From Lasioglossum baleicum (lineage: Eukaryota > Arthropoda > Insecta > Hymenoptera > Halictidae): a stretch of 64,000 bases of DNA. Below are positions 47,701-60,200 of the stretch, piece after piece. Location of the stretch: the NCBI RefSeq assembly GCF_051020765.1, contig NC_134935.1, positions 7,441,579 to 7,505,578 of the forward strand. Direction: 5' to 3'. Every line of letters starts with the position of its first letter. Positions within the stretch are counted from its first letter, which is position 1. The translations under genes and the position numbers were made by a program. The notes beneath the pieces were generated by a model. The model searched no databases. It was not told the origin of the DNA and saw only the letters and a program-made list of their open reading frames with translations.

Positions 47701-50134
47701 CCACGAAATCAGGTGGTACAGTCTCCCAATCCAAACAATGAGGGTCCAAAACGTCCAATCCGAAGTCGTTAGGACATTCTATGGTCACACAATCGGCTTT
47801 ACCATTTTTATAACACATGCAGTAGTAAATGCACTCGTCGAACCATTCTGCATCCACTTTGTACGTTTTCCCTCTGTGAGTGCAGCCGTATGTGTCTCCA
47901 ACTGTCTCAGATACGTTCGTCTTGATCACTTCTGCTGGGAGGAACACCTGTAACGCAGGACCTGCTCGATTTCCTTCAGTGACGCGAACCGAATAGGTCC
48001 TTGCTGGTTCTAGGTTCGAGATTATGCCGTCTGCAACACAGAAATGTCTTCTTATCTTCTATTATTCTAAGATCAGAAGAATTTAAGGATTCCAATATGC
48101 TATTTTCTCGTGATGAAAATCCTTTTTTCTTCTATGAAATGATTGTGGACAGAGAAGTTCCTTCCTTCAACCCCTTGCCATATGATTTCCTTTAATAACT
48201 AAAAGGAAGGAGCAACTTCCTGTTTAAGAAGCTCTGTCAGAAGCTAAGCAGCGATTATTGCTGACCTCTGTCTGGCTTCTGCTGCCTCGAGACATGATTC
48301 TTGTCGGAAATCTCGATGGTAACGTCTTGCGGGTTCTTCGTAGAGAGCTTCAGCATGATGGCCGTGGAATTTAGTACCTTCACATCGGTTAGGTTAACGG
48401 TCAAATCGCCTGAGACCTCAGGCCTGATCTCGTGGTCGCCAAGGGTCACGTCGCAGAGGGTGATCGTGCAACAGGAGTCCCTGAACAAATGCGAAGAAAC
48501 ATGATAGTCACAATAAAGGAAGAAAGACGCGTTGATGAAATTGACTTTCATCTCTGGTACCTTGGATCGGTGAGGACGACGCAACGATCGTGCTGATTGG
48601 TCGCAGACGTGGTCTCGTTCGGAGGACACCTTGGCTGACACTTGAGGACACCGCCTGCCTCGCAGACGCAGACTCTGCTGCAACCATCTTCGACTCTTTG
48701 ACCTCGCATGATCGTCTCGTTCCCGAACACGCAGGTCTCCTCTGGTTCTGGCGCTGCGGCAGAAACTAAAGATCCTTTGCGACTGCTCGAGAGCTCGACG
48801 ATGCTGTGAAGGATTGCCTAGAAAACTCTTCTGGGCTCGTCGAACGACTGAGTTCACCGAGTTCGTCAAGCTGTTCAAACAGCTCATTGAATTTTAGATT
48901 GAATGTTGAGTTCTCGATGAACTCACTCTTCGAAGGTTCTAGCAATGATTTAGGTATTAAACCGAAAGTGTAATGTTTCTATGATCATTTTTCAGACTCG
49001 TAGAATGAAGAAGACACTATCTATTTCGAATGAAGAGACTCACCAGAGTCAGCAGCGCAGACCAAGATCGCGCAACAAGGTTCTTCGTTAACCAGCTTCT
49101 CGTGGCACAACGGATCCTCGATTCCTCGGTTCGCTTTGGCATAAGGCGACGTGCAAATAGGTTTGCAATCTATCACCGAACCACCTTCCCCACAAACGCA
49201 TTTTTCCTCGCAACCTCTGATGATCTTCTCGCCGATTGAGTATGTCTGATTACCTTCAACGCATACTGTCGTCGTTAGCATTGTCGAGGAGATGTTCATG
49301 GATGTCTCGTTGTGAGCAGCCACGTACTCTCCGCCTGTAACAATCGTTTTGTGTTGGGAATATTTCTGAAATTTTTCGCCAGGTGTTCAACTCTATGTAT
49401 AGCGATGAAATGATAGTGTCCATTTCTTAGAACGTAGACAAACATGGTTGATTAAAGTCGAACACATTCAAATACAATCAAAGACAATCAAGTATAGTCA
49501 AACATACAATCAGACAGAATCGAACACAGTGAAACGAACATATACACAATGAAACACAATCGAGCAGAGCCGAGCACAGTTAAGTAACAGCTACCTTCGA
49601 CATCCTTGTCATCGTCGTCCATACTAACATCGCTGAGATCAGTGATATTCGAGTGTAAAGAATTCGTAGGCTCCGGAGCAGAAATATTCAAAGCTCTCCC
49701 TCTGGACGCTATCGTTTCCTCGGTGGTCCTCATTTCCTCAGTACCATTCTCGCTCCCCGAAGTTTCCATCATGACAGTTGTTGTTCCATTCGACTCATCC
49801 TTCACAGGTAGAATCGGCTCACCGTGGAACAATAACGGAATTGTCACTCCCATCGTCTCCATTGGCCTCGTAGTGACATCCGCCATAGGTTTCGTCGAAG
49901 ACATCCAGGACATCGTCGTTAGCCCTGCATCGTTTGCTTCTCCTCGCTTCGAGTCATCGTCTTTGATGGGTTTTTGGTATTTCTGATCAGTTTTCACTTT
50001 GAAGTCCACAGGCTTCTTCTTCGGCTCGATCGTCGTCTTCGAGTCTTGATCTTTGATTGGATACTCGGACTTGGTGTCGTTTTTCGCGTCGATCCTGAGT
50101 GGCTTCACGTTTGGGATTTCGGTCACGCCGATTC
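41793..50134 (-). CDS. Transmembrane receptor-like protein with four VWC and four fibronectin III domains (5' end missing)
   Basis: Resembles the insect 'putative epidermal cell surface receptor' group; function is not established. Minus-strand exons, in order, are 50134-49595, 49334-49044, 48753-48561, 48480-48266, 48030-47675, 47332-47065, 46488-45346, 44429-44231, 44068-43570, 43304-42944, 42728-42513 (or 42538) and 41888-41793. All phases agree, giving about 1,428 visible residues. A Thr/Ser-rich acidic N-terminal part with NxS/T sites is followed by VWC 1 and 2 (about 195-345), FN3-1, VWC 3 and 4 (about 450-615), a Pro/His/Gly-rich region of about 380 residues encoded by one exon, and FN3-2 to FN3-4 (about 1015-1350). 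A transmembrane helix follows (PLVVVAIVASLAILSTLILL), then KRR and a short tail containing NPSY. FN3 marks include LKPSTEYKV, LKPSTIYEIGI and LKPGTRYRLWLE. The first visible exon begins in phase 1, so a signal-peptide exon must lie upstream and was not found. Two donors give alternative C-termini. Confidence 0.87.
43354..43549 (-). mobile_element. TA-flanked inverted-repeat element between FN3 exons
   Basis: The 196-bp element is bounded by TA at 43352-43353 and 43550-43551. Its left end is GACAGTGGATCTTTATGCA and its right end is TGCATAAAATCCGCTGTC, a clear terminal inverted repeat. This is the best-preserved subfamily A copy in the window and lies wholly within the 43305-43569 intron. Confidence 0.85.
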
Positions 50135-50294
50135 CTGAAAGCAGAAGAATTTTATTTTATTTATTGTGTTTAATCGGAGTGGAGCGCGGTGTGAGTAATA
50201 ATTGGACAGCGGATTCTTCTGTAAAATAAACATTTACTTTCTGTCTATAAGGAATACGGATATTATCCCCTTGTCCTACAATATCGTGTCAATG

Positions 50295-50493
50295 CACTGC
50301 AGATATTTATGCAATTTTCAATTTTTCTAGGCAAATTTTAAGAGAAAGTGGAATGAAATAAATTCTTATTTTCGGTGGTAGTAGCCTTTTCAGATCTGAA
50401 CTAAATAAAAATCGTACCAAATTCTATCGAATTTTACATTCCAGCATTTTTTGAAAATATTCAGATGCCATGAATGTACAAAAATCCGCAGTC
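50295..50493 (+). repeat. Inverted-repeat element, subfamily B, copy 2
   Basis: It starts CACTGCAGATATTTATGCAA and ends AAATCCGCAGTC next to TA. The interior (GGTGGTAGTAGCC, AAATCGTACCAAATTCTATC) matches 14745-14918 in the same orientation. Ends are inverted repeats of each other. Confidence 0.7.
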
Positions 50494-51989
50494 TAGTTAT
50501 GAAATTCTGTTTTGGTTTCGTCAATGTATAGTTTTATTGGAGTACACGTAGGCGTACAATAGATATAAATTTTCTCCTTGCTTAGGAAATTATACTACCT
50601 CCTCCGGAAGCGTTTTTCGCAAAATCGACTCGATTACGATAAATAATGGAAGATGTAAGATACCGTTGTCAGTTTCCCGTAGGAAGTCGTAGGATCCGAA
50701 CGATAAAACGAGATTTATACAACGATCGTCAGAAAGCTGCGAATCCTGGAGGATCAGGATAAGGAAGCTATTCTTCCGCAATTATTCGAAACGACGACTA
50801 GGCGCAGTGTCGCCGGAAAAGGTTCGCGTAACGGTAAAAGCGTGATCGTAGAATGTGTGTGTGTTCTGTGTGCACTGTCCTCGGCTGTTCGACCCGTGAA
50901 CTTGAACTTGCCCCGATACCAATCGGGCCTCTCTGAACGCTCAATTATCGGCCTCGGTTAACGAGTGTAACGAGCAATTAGCGGGCCTTTAATCACGCTA
51001 CGATTACATTTGGACACGCGAGCTTCGTTTCGCGAGAGGTTGGCCATTATTCCGCTTTGAAATTGGCAAGAGCTCGGTCAAACATAGTCAAACTACCTCG
51101 AGCATAAGTGCAGAAAAATATATTCCTACGAAATCAGACGTGAAAGTCTAAGTTAGTTCACTTTCGTAATCCTCGGCACGAATACCTGCCGAATCTATTC
51201 GAAACCGAAAGTTTTGCAGCTGTTGCTATTTGTTCAATAGATAGTTTTGTTGTTTTCGATGCGGTCGGTGGGGACGTTGCGTCACGTTTCGCCCCGATTC
51301 CCGCAGAAATTTGTCCTTGGCGATCTCGGATCCGTGATCCGCGATTTTTGCGCGGTTCTCCGGAGAGGATCGAAGCAGTTGGGTCTGCAATTTCACCTGG
51401 GATCGCCGTTCCATAGTGGTTTCGTAAGACGAAGATCCGTCGGCGATGTACCGACGATATAGTGTAGCACTATAGTATGCTAGAAACTTTCCATCCGCGG
51501 CGATCCGACGCGAAATGCGCTCTCTGGACGTACTGTTACGTCAAACGACCTGTTATCTGCCCGGTCGTCGTTCCCGTCGACCACTTCTTCTGCTGGCCAG
51601 TCGACTTTTTGCCGAACCATCATCGATCCTAGCGGATCCTGCATAGATCGTTCGCCAACCAACAGCCTGAGGTACAATAATCGACCATTCTCAACCCCTG
51701 ATCTATGCAAATTGCAGCTCCACGTTTTTTCAATCATTTCGGAATTGTGCCAGCAAAATTATGCTCACGATGCACAAGTTTCATAAAAGGACAGATGTAT
51801 CTATTGCATCTATTCAAACGAACGAAAGATGATCTTAAGCTTTTAGGAATCCTCGTTTGACAGGAGGAACAAATTCTGCAAGTTTTCTAAAAACGCATGT
51901 GTGCTTTAATCAAAGCGTACACTGTATTTAACCAGTTCATTCTCATTACCAGTAAATCCTCATTACGAGTTAGAAATGCAAGAAACCGG

Positions 51990-52133
51990 AGCGAAATAAA
52001 TAAACATATTTTCTTTCATAATATGTTTAGCAAGTTGAAAATAATGTAACAGTATTCTGAAATTCTTCGAATGTGTTCGGTGTTTTAAATTACACCTACT
52101 CATATTCATCGTAAATCTATAAAATCCGCTGTC
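51990..52133 (-). repeat. Inverted-repeat element, subfamily A, partial copy
   Basis: It ends TAAAATCCGCTGTC next to TA. Its interior, including AAGTTGAAAATAATGTAACA and ACACCTACTCATATTCATCG, follows the copy at 43354-43549 in the same orientation. The left terminus is lost or diverged, so the start is approximate. Confidence 0.65.
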
Positions 52134-52813
52134 TAGTTATAAATCATTTTTGCTGACAGTTTGTTGGAATAGTATGAGGTACAACTGATCAGAAACAGGA
52201 ATCGCCGTAGTCCGTTCTTAAAATAATCGTCCTTGAGGAGGTTAACTGTCTCTTAAACAAGTGGCACAAGAGAGTTCCTCTTGCAATCGTTGCTTTCCAT
52301 GTGCTACAGTACAGGAATGAGAAACAGTTATTTCTAAGTCGTTTGCTTTTGTCGTTGCAGTCTTCGTGCATGGAAATATATTCGTAAGTAGCTACTTAAA
52401 TCGCTATTTCTCGCGTCACTGACAGTCCTCTCGACCATAATCTTTCAATCATCCGTTCCTCTTACCTGCAAGACGTTCTCGTTCGAAAAACGAATACGTC
52501 TTCGGTTTCCCACCTACTACATCATGCGAAACCATCAGCGAACAAAATGAACGACGTATTACGAAACTAGAAATTTCAAGCTTCAAAGACCTTTTCGCTT
52601 TTACTATTATACTGTGAGTTTTCAGAATGATGCTTTTGAAAATTTTCAAAAAATGCTAGGATACAAAATACTATTACTAGGATAATCACTAGGATAATCT
52701 ACTATCATTAAGCTACTATCACGGAAAATAAGAGTTTATTTGATTCGAGGTTCTCTTCAAATTCGTCTACAAAAATTGCAAATTGCATAAACATTCGCAG
52801 TCTAGCGATTATA

Positions 52814-53181
52814 CAGTTAGGAGCAAAACTGATCACACACACTTTAAATCAGAAAAACTTTTTTTTTATTTACGCTTACACAGACCCCTAAATAGGGTCT
52901 ATACAGCTGAACATGATTTTTACATTATTTTACAGAGTTTCGGAATAACTTTTTTATGGATGGACTAAACGACTTCAATTTCTTTGTAAGGCTAGATGAA
53001 TTAGTTTAGTAAATGACGTCTAAAAAATATGTTGGAAAAATGCATTTGTTCGGAATTGTGAGAAACAATAGTAAAAATTGATGTTTTTTGATGATTGAGT
53101 ACGTACTAATAAGTCGTTTGGTCCATTCGTGAAAAAGGTATTCTAATTTAAAGTGAGTTTGATCAGTTTTGCTCCTAACTG
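52814..53181 (+). mobile_element. 368-bp Tc1/mariner-type MITE
   Basis: TA at 52812-52813 and 53182-53183 flank the element. The left end is CAGTTAGGAGCAAAACTGAT and the right end is ATCAGTTTTGCTCCTAACTG. These ends are perfect inverted repeats over 20 bases, and the repeat continues imperfectly inward. CAGT-type ends with TA duplication are typical of Tc1-like elements. No transposase frame is present. It lies directly beside a terminus of the other TIR family (GCATAAACATTCGCAGTC at 52785-52802). Confidence 0.92.
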
Positions 53182-56100
53182 TATAACTAATTGATTAATA
53201 AAACGTCACGACTTTCATTTTCGCAATCAGACAAGTACTTATGCCACTATTTAATATTTTACAACAAACAGTCTATTTTCGACTGATTCGACGAAAGGGT
53301 ATCGTCAAGGATAGCACGACGTTTCTCGAGGCTGGAAGTGGTCGAAATAAATTACAAGATGTCGTTGATGAAGCAGGTAAGGAAGTGGGCCGCTCGAATT
53401 CAAGGTGTGCAGCCCCCTGGAAATGTTCTGTCCATGTTCCACGGTTCCCCATCGAAAGTCGGGTCTCCGGCCGTGACTTTTATCGGCGCATGAATGGGGC
53501 ACCGTAACGGTGCGACCGGTTAGGTTCGTTCACACGAGGCCGATGCTCATCATCGAGGATCCACCTGACGCAGCACACCGTGTAACGATTTTACGTGGAA
53601 GTAGGTGACGGTCTCCTTTTCGGTTCTGCGCATGCATACGCATACACCGTGCCCCGAAAAGCAATCCGGCCCCCTTCTGCCCCCCTCCTCTTACCGCCTA
53701 AAATATTCAGAGAAAATTCCCACACCGACACAGAATTCATTACATTCCACCGAATCAGAGGATCATTAAATCTTCGGAGGATAACCGAAGAGGGATTTTC
53801 GAAACGCCGTAACTTTTGGAAGTAAAATCTTATGGGGATCTATCTTAGCTCATCTTGAAGAGTAAAGTATCTACTTTTATCCTCCCCTAGTCGAGTTTTT
53901 TAAAAGGTTCTCTTCGCGTTGGTAAATCGAGTTGAAAGCTGAAGTTGGTGCTCGTTGATTTATGTCGATTTGCTGGATGGTTGAAAAAGTTAAAACATGA
54001 AAGTTTGCAAGCCGTGTGTTCGAATTAATGAATGAGCAATTCAAATGCTCCCGATTAATTCGCCACGGAGCTCCATGCTGTAACGTTAAATAATGAAATT
54101 TAGATTAAGATCCGAGGCACAGTCTTCCACCGTGCCGCCATGACAGTCCCCAAGTCTGAGAATCGACTAATTGATCTTTCCCATTGTATTAAGATCCGTA
54201 AAGTCCATTGTCCTGTCAAATCGAGCGTGTACAGCTCGAACAAAACTGTACTCGTTAATGCATTATTAATTTGCTACACATGGGATCGAAGTACGAAACA
54301 TAACTGGGTCACTGAATTATGCTCGTCGGGAAGTATAGAACGGACAGTGGTGCCAGGAATTTCGTGGGAGAGCATCTCTCTCTCTGAAGAAAAGGAAAAC
54401 GATGGCGCCACGAGATACCGTTTTACCGTTCGCGAATGGATCGCGATTACCAAACATCAAGGCGATGTACCGTAACTGTCCAGCCTCGATCCGATCCAGA
54501 AAAGATCCTGGCACACACGCATACGCACACGCGCACTGTTTGCCGTAAGAGATATCGATATACCGGACGTCCTTCGCACCGGATCTCCCGTTCTCTTTTC
54601 GAACAAACAAATCTGGGAAACTGGAAGCGATCAATCAATAACAAACTCCTCCACTGTAAACGCGTGGCTTCTATTTGTGGAAGATGATCGGATTTAATTT
54701 GAAATGGAAGATATTACTGGAGAAACTGGCAGCTGTGCTGACTTTTGCTAGACTAGCACAACTCAGATTAATTGCATGTCCAAAACTATTGTTTACCACA
54801 ATCGCTTTACCTATTATTTTTTTTAAGTAATACTTTAGCACAATCTTTGATAAGTTTACCAACATTCGTGTAACGTTGGTCCCTGTTAATTTATGAATCT
54901 CTTTTTGTAAACTTCAGAAGAAGAAGAAGAAGAAATCTCTCCGGCCCACTAAAAGTTGTCATCGACTATTTTAGGCGACCAAATCCGACGAAACCCGCCG
55001 AAGGAACGCGGAATTACTCATCGACCGACTAAGAGGATCTTCACTTGGATGCCTCGTCACCGGAAATCTCACCACGAGGTCGCCGACGAGTCTAACAGAC
55101 GACGGAGCCCCGAATTCAAGCAGGTCATTTCTCTCGAGCCGTTATACCGGCAGGTAATGACGCAATCGAGCTCGCCGTTTATGAAGAAAACCTCGATAAG
55201 CAATTAACGAGTCACTTCTGTAGCCATTTTGATCTCTGAGAACGCGGGAACGCTTTTAGATTGCTCGAGTTCCCGGCGAAGAAAGTAACGAGCCATTTAG
55301 CGGAACTGAAATTCTTCTCTTTCAGTTAATTGTGCGATTGTTTTTCGTCCGGGGCGCGTGGGTGTCTTTGACAATCACGAGAACCGCAATGATCGCTTAG
55401 TTTGAGCACACCTTCATTCACAGCGGGTACACATTTCATTCGAACCTCGATAACTCGATTAGAAAAAATTGTAGATCAAGTTTTAGACACTGGTTGTAAA
55501 GAGGACGATTCGATCTTTAAATCTACGGTGGTTTCAGTCACGAGGAAAATTTTTCAATGTTTTTACAGACGGTTCAATTTATACAATTTTTGACGAAAAA
55601 ATATTTTAACAAGAATGAACGATGAATGGTGTAAAAGTAGAGGCTCGGAGCTTTCAAATGAGTCCAAGTTTATCGTTGTACTATTTGTTTCGACGAAATT
55701 GTCACAGTTCAAATATCGAGAATATCTCGAGTATGGGAAATTTCGTGGTGAAATACTTCTCGGATCTGCTGCGTATGACGTAAGTGGCAAGGAATTATGG
55801 TTCTGGAACTATGCGTGCAACGAAGATCGATGCTTTCATGAAATTCCATCGACGAAAATTCCTCGGTGCCGCCGGAGCGGCGTGCATTATTTTCACGCCA
55901 GCGTTCGCGGAATCGTCGGTCATAACCCAACGAGCAGAAACTCTCGAAGCCAGCTTCTGTCCATGCTATGAGAGAGAGACCTTGAACCGTGCTACTTCTC
56001 GGTAGAACTAGCAGCACAGGTTCCAGCCGAAGCCAGGTGAGCGTAGACATTTGCCGTGGCCTCAGATTAAACGCGGTTTTAGCACCTCGACTGTAGAGCT

Positions 56101-56396
56101 CTGCGATCTCGTGGCAGATCGTCTAGCCTAATCGTCCCTTTAACTCCTGCAGCGCCGAGCCGCTCTTTTTCTTGCGAAACCCTTACTGCATCGTTCCGAC
56201 TCTTTTACAGAGGTTATTCTGGTTTTGCAGTTTCAGAAAAATATATCTTTTTAAATTGTACGGGTTTTGCACTTCAAATTCAAAATACACCCTTTCGAAA
56301 ATCAATTTCAAATATTTTTAACTTTTCTGTAAAAAATCAAATCAAATAGTAAATTAATTGTCAAGAAATTCAAAATTCTATCTATCGCAAAGATGT

Positions 56397-56434
56397 ATTG
56401 GGCTGGCAAGAAAGTAATTTCGGTATTTTAAAAT
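56397..56434 (+). repeat. mariner-like transposon terminus
   Basis: The bases TATTGGGCTGGCAAGAAAGT followed by AATTTCGGTATTTT closely resemble the conserved terminal inverted repeat of insect mariner elements (TTGGGTTGGC-AAGTAATT type). No transposase remnant or matching right end was recognised nearby, so this looks like a solo terminus. Confidence 0.6.
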
Positions 56435-57112
56435 AGATCTAAAAAATAGGGACATTCGAGCCATCGAAAAATACTGAAACTACATATGCATATTTACATT
56501 TTTCCCTAATCGCCTTAATAAGTCACCAATAATGCGATATCTTTAAATCCTCGGAATATTTTCACTGTTTGAAATTGATCCTATCGTCACACTCTAAAAA
56601 ATAGATGCATTCGAGCCAACGAAAAATAAATTAGAAAAGATTCTCGTTTTCAGAGGATGAGGTTTCGCGAAGCGTATCTTAGCTGCGTCTTAGTAAAATA
56701 TTTTAATTTTCGAGTGTTTGTTGTTTTTACTGAAAGAAATTGCGACGAAAGTGGACTATCCAGATGGCAGAGGAAGCTGAAAATAGTCGGTCACTAAGCG
56801 CGCCTTTGACCATACGGTACCCTATCCTACTTGCTAGTCGCCACGCAATCATTATTTCGTCTCGGGCGTCGCGTTTCGGTGGTCGACGATCATCAAACGA
56901 CCGATGAGTCGATGCACAGAGATCCTCTAACCGTGAAACCATTATTTTTCCACGATCATTAACCTGTCAGCGGCGCTAGTTTTTCGTCGTAGACACTCTG
57001 AACGCAATTAAGGACAAAAAGAGAACTGTACTTGTTCCACTTAAAATACTAATCTTGATTACAATTACCGAAATGCAAGGTGCAATTTATTAATACTTTA
57101 TGAACGTTATTG

Positions 57113-57206
57113 CCCAGATAGCACGCGACGTCGTAAAGACTTTTCTTACGTCCATTTTAGGTCTGAAAGTCTTACGCCCTAAAAAGACGTCTTTTTGCTA
57201 CCTGGG
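57113..57206. mobile_element. 94-bp MITE with CCCAGATAGCA termini and AAGACGTC interior
   Basis: The left end is CCCAGATAGCA and the right end TGCTACCTGGG, inverted repeats with one mismatch. The interior repeats GTAAAGAC, AAAGTCTTACG and AAAAGACGTCTTTTT, themselves palindromic. The family is unnamed here. Confidence 0.75.
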
Positions 57207-60200
57207 TTAGCCAACTTTGATAACACAATAAGATTCTTTTTCTAATTTCTCCAATAATGGTCGATTTAATGTTCTCCCGAGTGGCAAAAGTGTTTCGGCT
57301 CAGGATCGCGAGATCTACACGCGCTACTTGCTCGACGATCGACAAGTTTGCCTCGCGTGCGCGCGTTACATTTCACTGGCCGTCTATCGTTGGTCGTGGG
57401 GCTTTTCCAGGGGACTTTTACGAGCCTCGCGTGACTTCGTGAAATGGTACCTGTCCCTTGTCGCCGCGGAATCTAGACTGTGAACGATCCCGATACTCGT
57501 TTACCTAAACCGTTCGAAAGTTTAGCCAGCCGATGGATCGTGCCGACGATTCCCATCAAATTCAACCGAAAACTGCTCTGCTTATAATCGATTCGACATC
57601 TGAAACAATGATTTTTATCGAGGATTGCCGACAGAAAAAAGGTAATAAAATGATTCCGTCGGAATGACGGCTGTCTCCGTTATCTGGTTTACGTTGGCGC
57701 GTGTCAGAGGTGGCCGCGCGGAGCTAACGGTTTCCCATGGAGGAAGAATGAGCCCGCGATACCGGAATGCAACAGGCAAATCGAATCGTTGCACCCGAGC
57801 CCCCTGTATGCAGCTATGCAGGTGCTCGTGTGCTCCTTCCTTCGCCTGATCTCTGGGTAATCGGGCGACGTTCCATTTGCAAAGCCAAGTTCCCCCCATT
57901 TCCGTCAACATCAAACCGGTCGGGTCATCGATCCGAAAGATCGTATCTCGAACCCCTTCGTCATGCAATTTCTTCTCACCACTTTTTCCCTACATTCTAC
58001 CATTCATTTCATATTTGTTTCATTACCGTAACTGTTTCTGAAATCCTCGCGTTTTAGATTGCGTCATTTATTTTATACTCATTTTATCGTTACAAGAATT
58101 TCTTCAATCCTCTCTGAATGCTCAACATTCTGCCATTTATTCTTCAGTTGTTATTTTACCGATTGTATATCGATCGTAACATTTTTTGACGATCGAGAAA
58201 CAACGACTCATAACTTTCGAAGCAGTTTCGACGATTCTTTGCCCCCTAATCGAGCTTAGCATCTCCGCTGGGCCGACAATGGGGATTCATCATTAGCTGC
58301 ACGATCCTAAGGAAGAATCACACTTGTTCGCCACTTCCTCAACTAATTCACAGCCTCTGAGGCCAGTCATTCAACTCTTCCGCGAGGATTCGCACGGGAG
58401 AAAGTCGTGCGCGCACGATGCGTGTACGCTCCTCACCATCCCTTTTGCATCGTGTGGAAAAATCACACTCGGGATCCAGGTCAAGGGCGATCGCGGCGAA
58501 CTATACCGCGGATCCGATATGCCGTCGATCGTGCATCATACCAGTGGATGGGCGAAGTCGCGAAGAAAGTCCATCGATCATTGTCTCGGACGAGAACGCC
58601 CCTACGCGTTTAATTCGAACGCGTTTTTTATTCCTTCGGAGTTCGAACAGTGTAGAGATTCAAAAAGTTCAAGCAAATCATTTAACAAACACCACTAAAG
58701 AGAGAAATGAACTCCTACTTGGTTCTTATATGTTGCGATTAATCCAAACAATTTTTATTCTGCATAACGATCCGCAGTCTAGTAATAACGAATGGAAATT
58801 AATAAATGCACGAATAAAAGGCGGCCACAAATACATTTGTACACCTAATACGATATCCAGAGTGAACGGAAATTCGCCTGATGAATGTTCCACCTCTAAT
58901 GAGTCCCCTCCCAAACAGAAACAGATACGGAATCAACGAAAGACCACTTTTCAGCCCACTCGACTCGAGGAATTCAAAGTTCCGCGATTCCATCGGCATT
59001 ATGCTTTCACTCGGCTTGTTCCGAGATGCCCCGCCCTTCTTAAACGGTATAAAGGTTGGATAATAGAATCGAGCACAAGTGTTTCAATGATGCAATCCGC
59101 TCGTAGAAGAGCCGTTCTATGTTCTAACAATAAGATCGCGCCCGGAGACCTCGACGTTCGCATAAGCGCGACCCACCGACCATCGTGCTTGTGCAGGCGT
59201 TCACGTCTCCGGCCGCGTTGGCGTCTCCTAAACGATTTTACAGCGCGTAGAACATAATTTCTAATTCTCAACAATTTTAGAAAAGATTGTAAAGCAATCC
59301 AGATTAACCAAGTCGCATATAATAAAGTATACGTTCGTATTAATCAAGTGAAAGATGTAAATTCATATTAGCTGTGAATATTTTAGACGAAAATTTCTGA
59401 TTTCCGAGTATAACGAATGAGATGGTGGATTAACTATGACAGAAAATCGGTAAATGTCCGGCTGCCATTAGCCTAGCGTAGGAAGCGTTCCCTCTAAATT
59501 ATGCACTCACCTAACTGAGCGGTTTGACACGCTATCACGCGAGCCGGCGAGCGTATTACATGGTTCTCGCGTATAGCACAGCAAAGTCAGCAAACTGGGA
59601 TCAGAATCAAGCGCGAGAGAGGGCAGGGAACTCTCTGCGTGTCTGTGTTCGCTGTCTGAGAGAGTCGTCTCTCTTGCCTTCGTTCGCCTTCTTGCGAATA
59701 TCAAACTCTGTGCGTTGCGCCATCGACACACGTTCTAACTGGCTCGATAACTGGCAGACCATTCGTTCGATATCGTTCCACTTTACAACCTCTCTTTGGT
59801 TGTTTTATGTTCGACCACGCACGGACCAGAAGCGTTACACAGACTGTTACGTATCAAATGTTCTGTGGCGATTGATCTTTCGCGAAACGACGCTTCTTCG
59901 TTTAAAGCTGAACCCGGTAATGTTCGGAAATTTCTTCCGTTATTTTTTCCAGAGATGAGAATATCTGTAGTTTCAATAATTGTAGAATGTAACATTTTAT
60001 GTATCACTGGTGGTACACGCTGGTACATCTTTACTTAATACGCCAAAACCATATTTTGTAACAAGTTTAACACTGTAGAATATATTTCCAACAAAAGAAG
60101 GTGGCATTATAAAAAATGCAGTACAGAACAAAGCACATAAGTTTGTTTAACTGGAACGTGTTAAAAAAGTTTACCAGTTTACCAGTTTCAGCTAAAGAAA

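Noticed and set aside
52462..52649. Strong minus-strand donor (CTTGCAG before GTAAGA) in phase 1 as a candidate first exon of the VWC/FN3 receptor
   Set aside because: The phase fits but the residues before it are charged (FFERERLA) and no hydrophobic signal peptide follows the nearest ATG.
58418..59257. 279-codon ATG-initiated plus-strand open frame
   Set aside because: It reads through a dispersed repeat terminus (the CGATCCGCAGTCTAGTAATAAC stretch near 58769), has no domain, and is of low-complexity Arg/Ser composition. Chance frame in moderately GC-rich DNA.
59500..59580. Minus-strand TTAG before GTGAGT donor near 59506
   Set aside because: A good donor motif, but upstream frames hold no ATG plus signal sequence in phase 1. 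It could be a non-coding 5' exon and cannot be supported from sequence alone.
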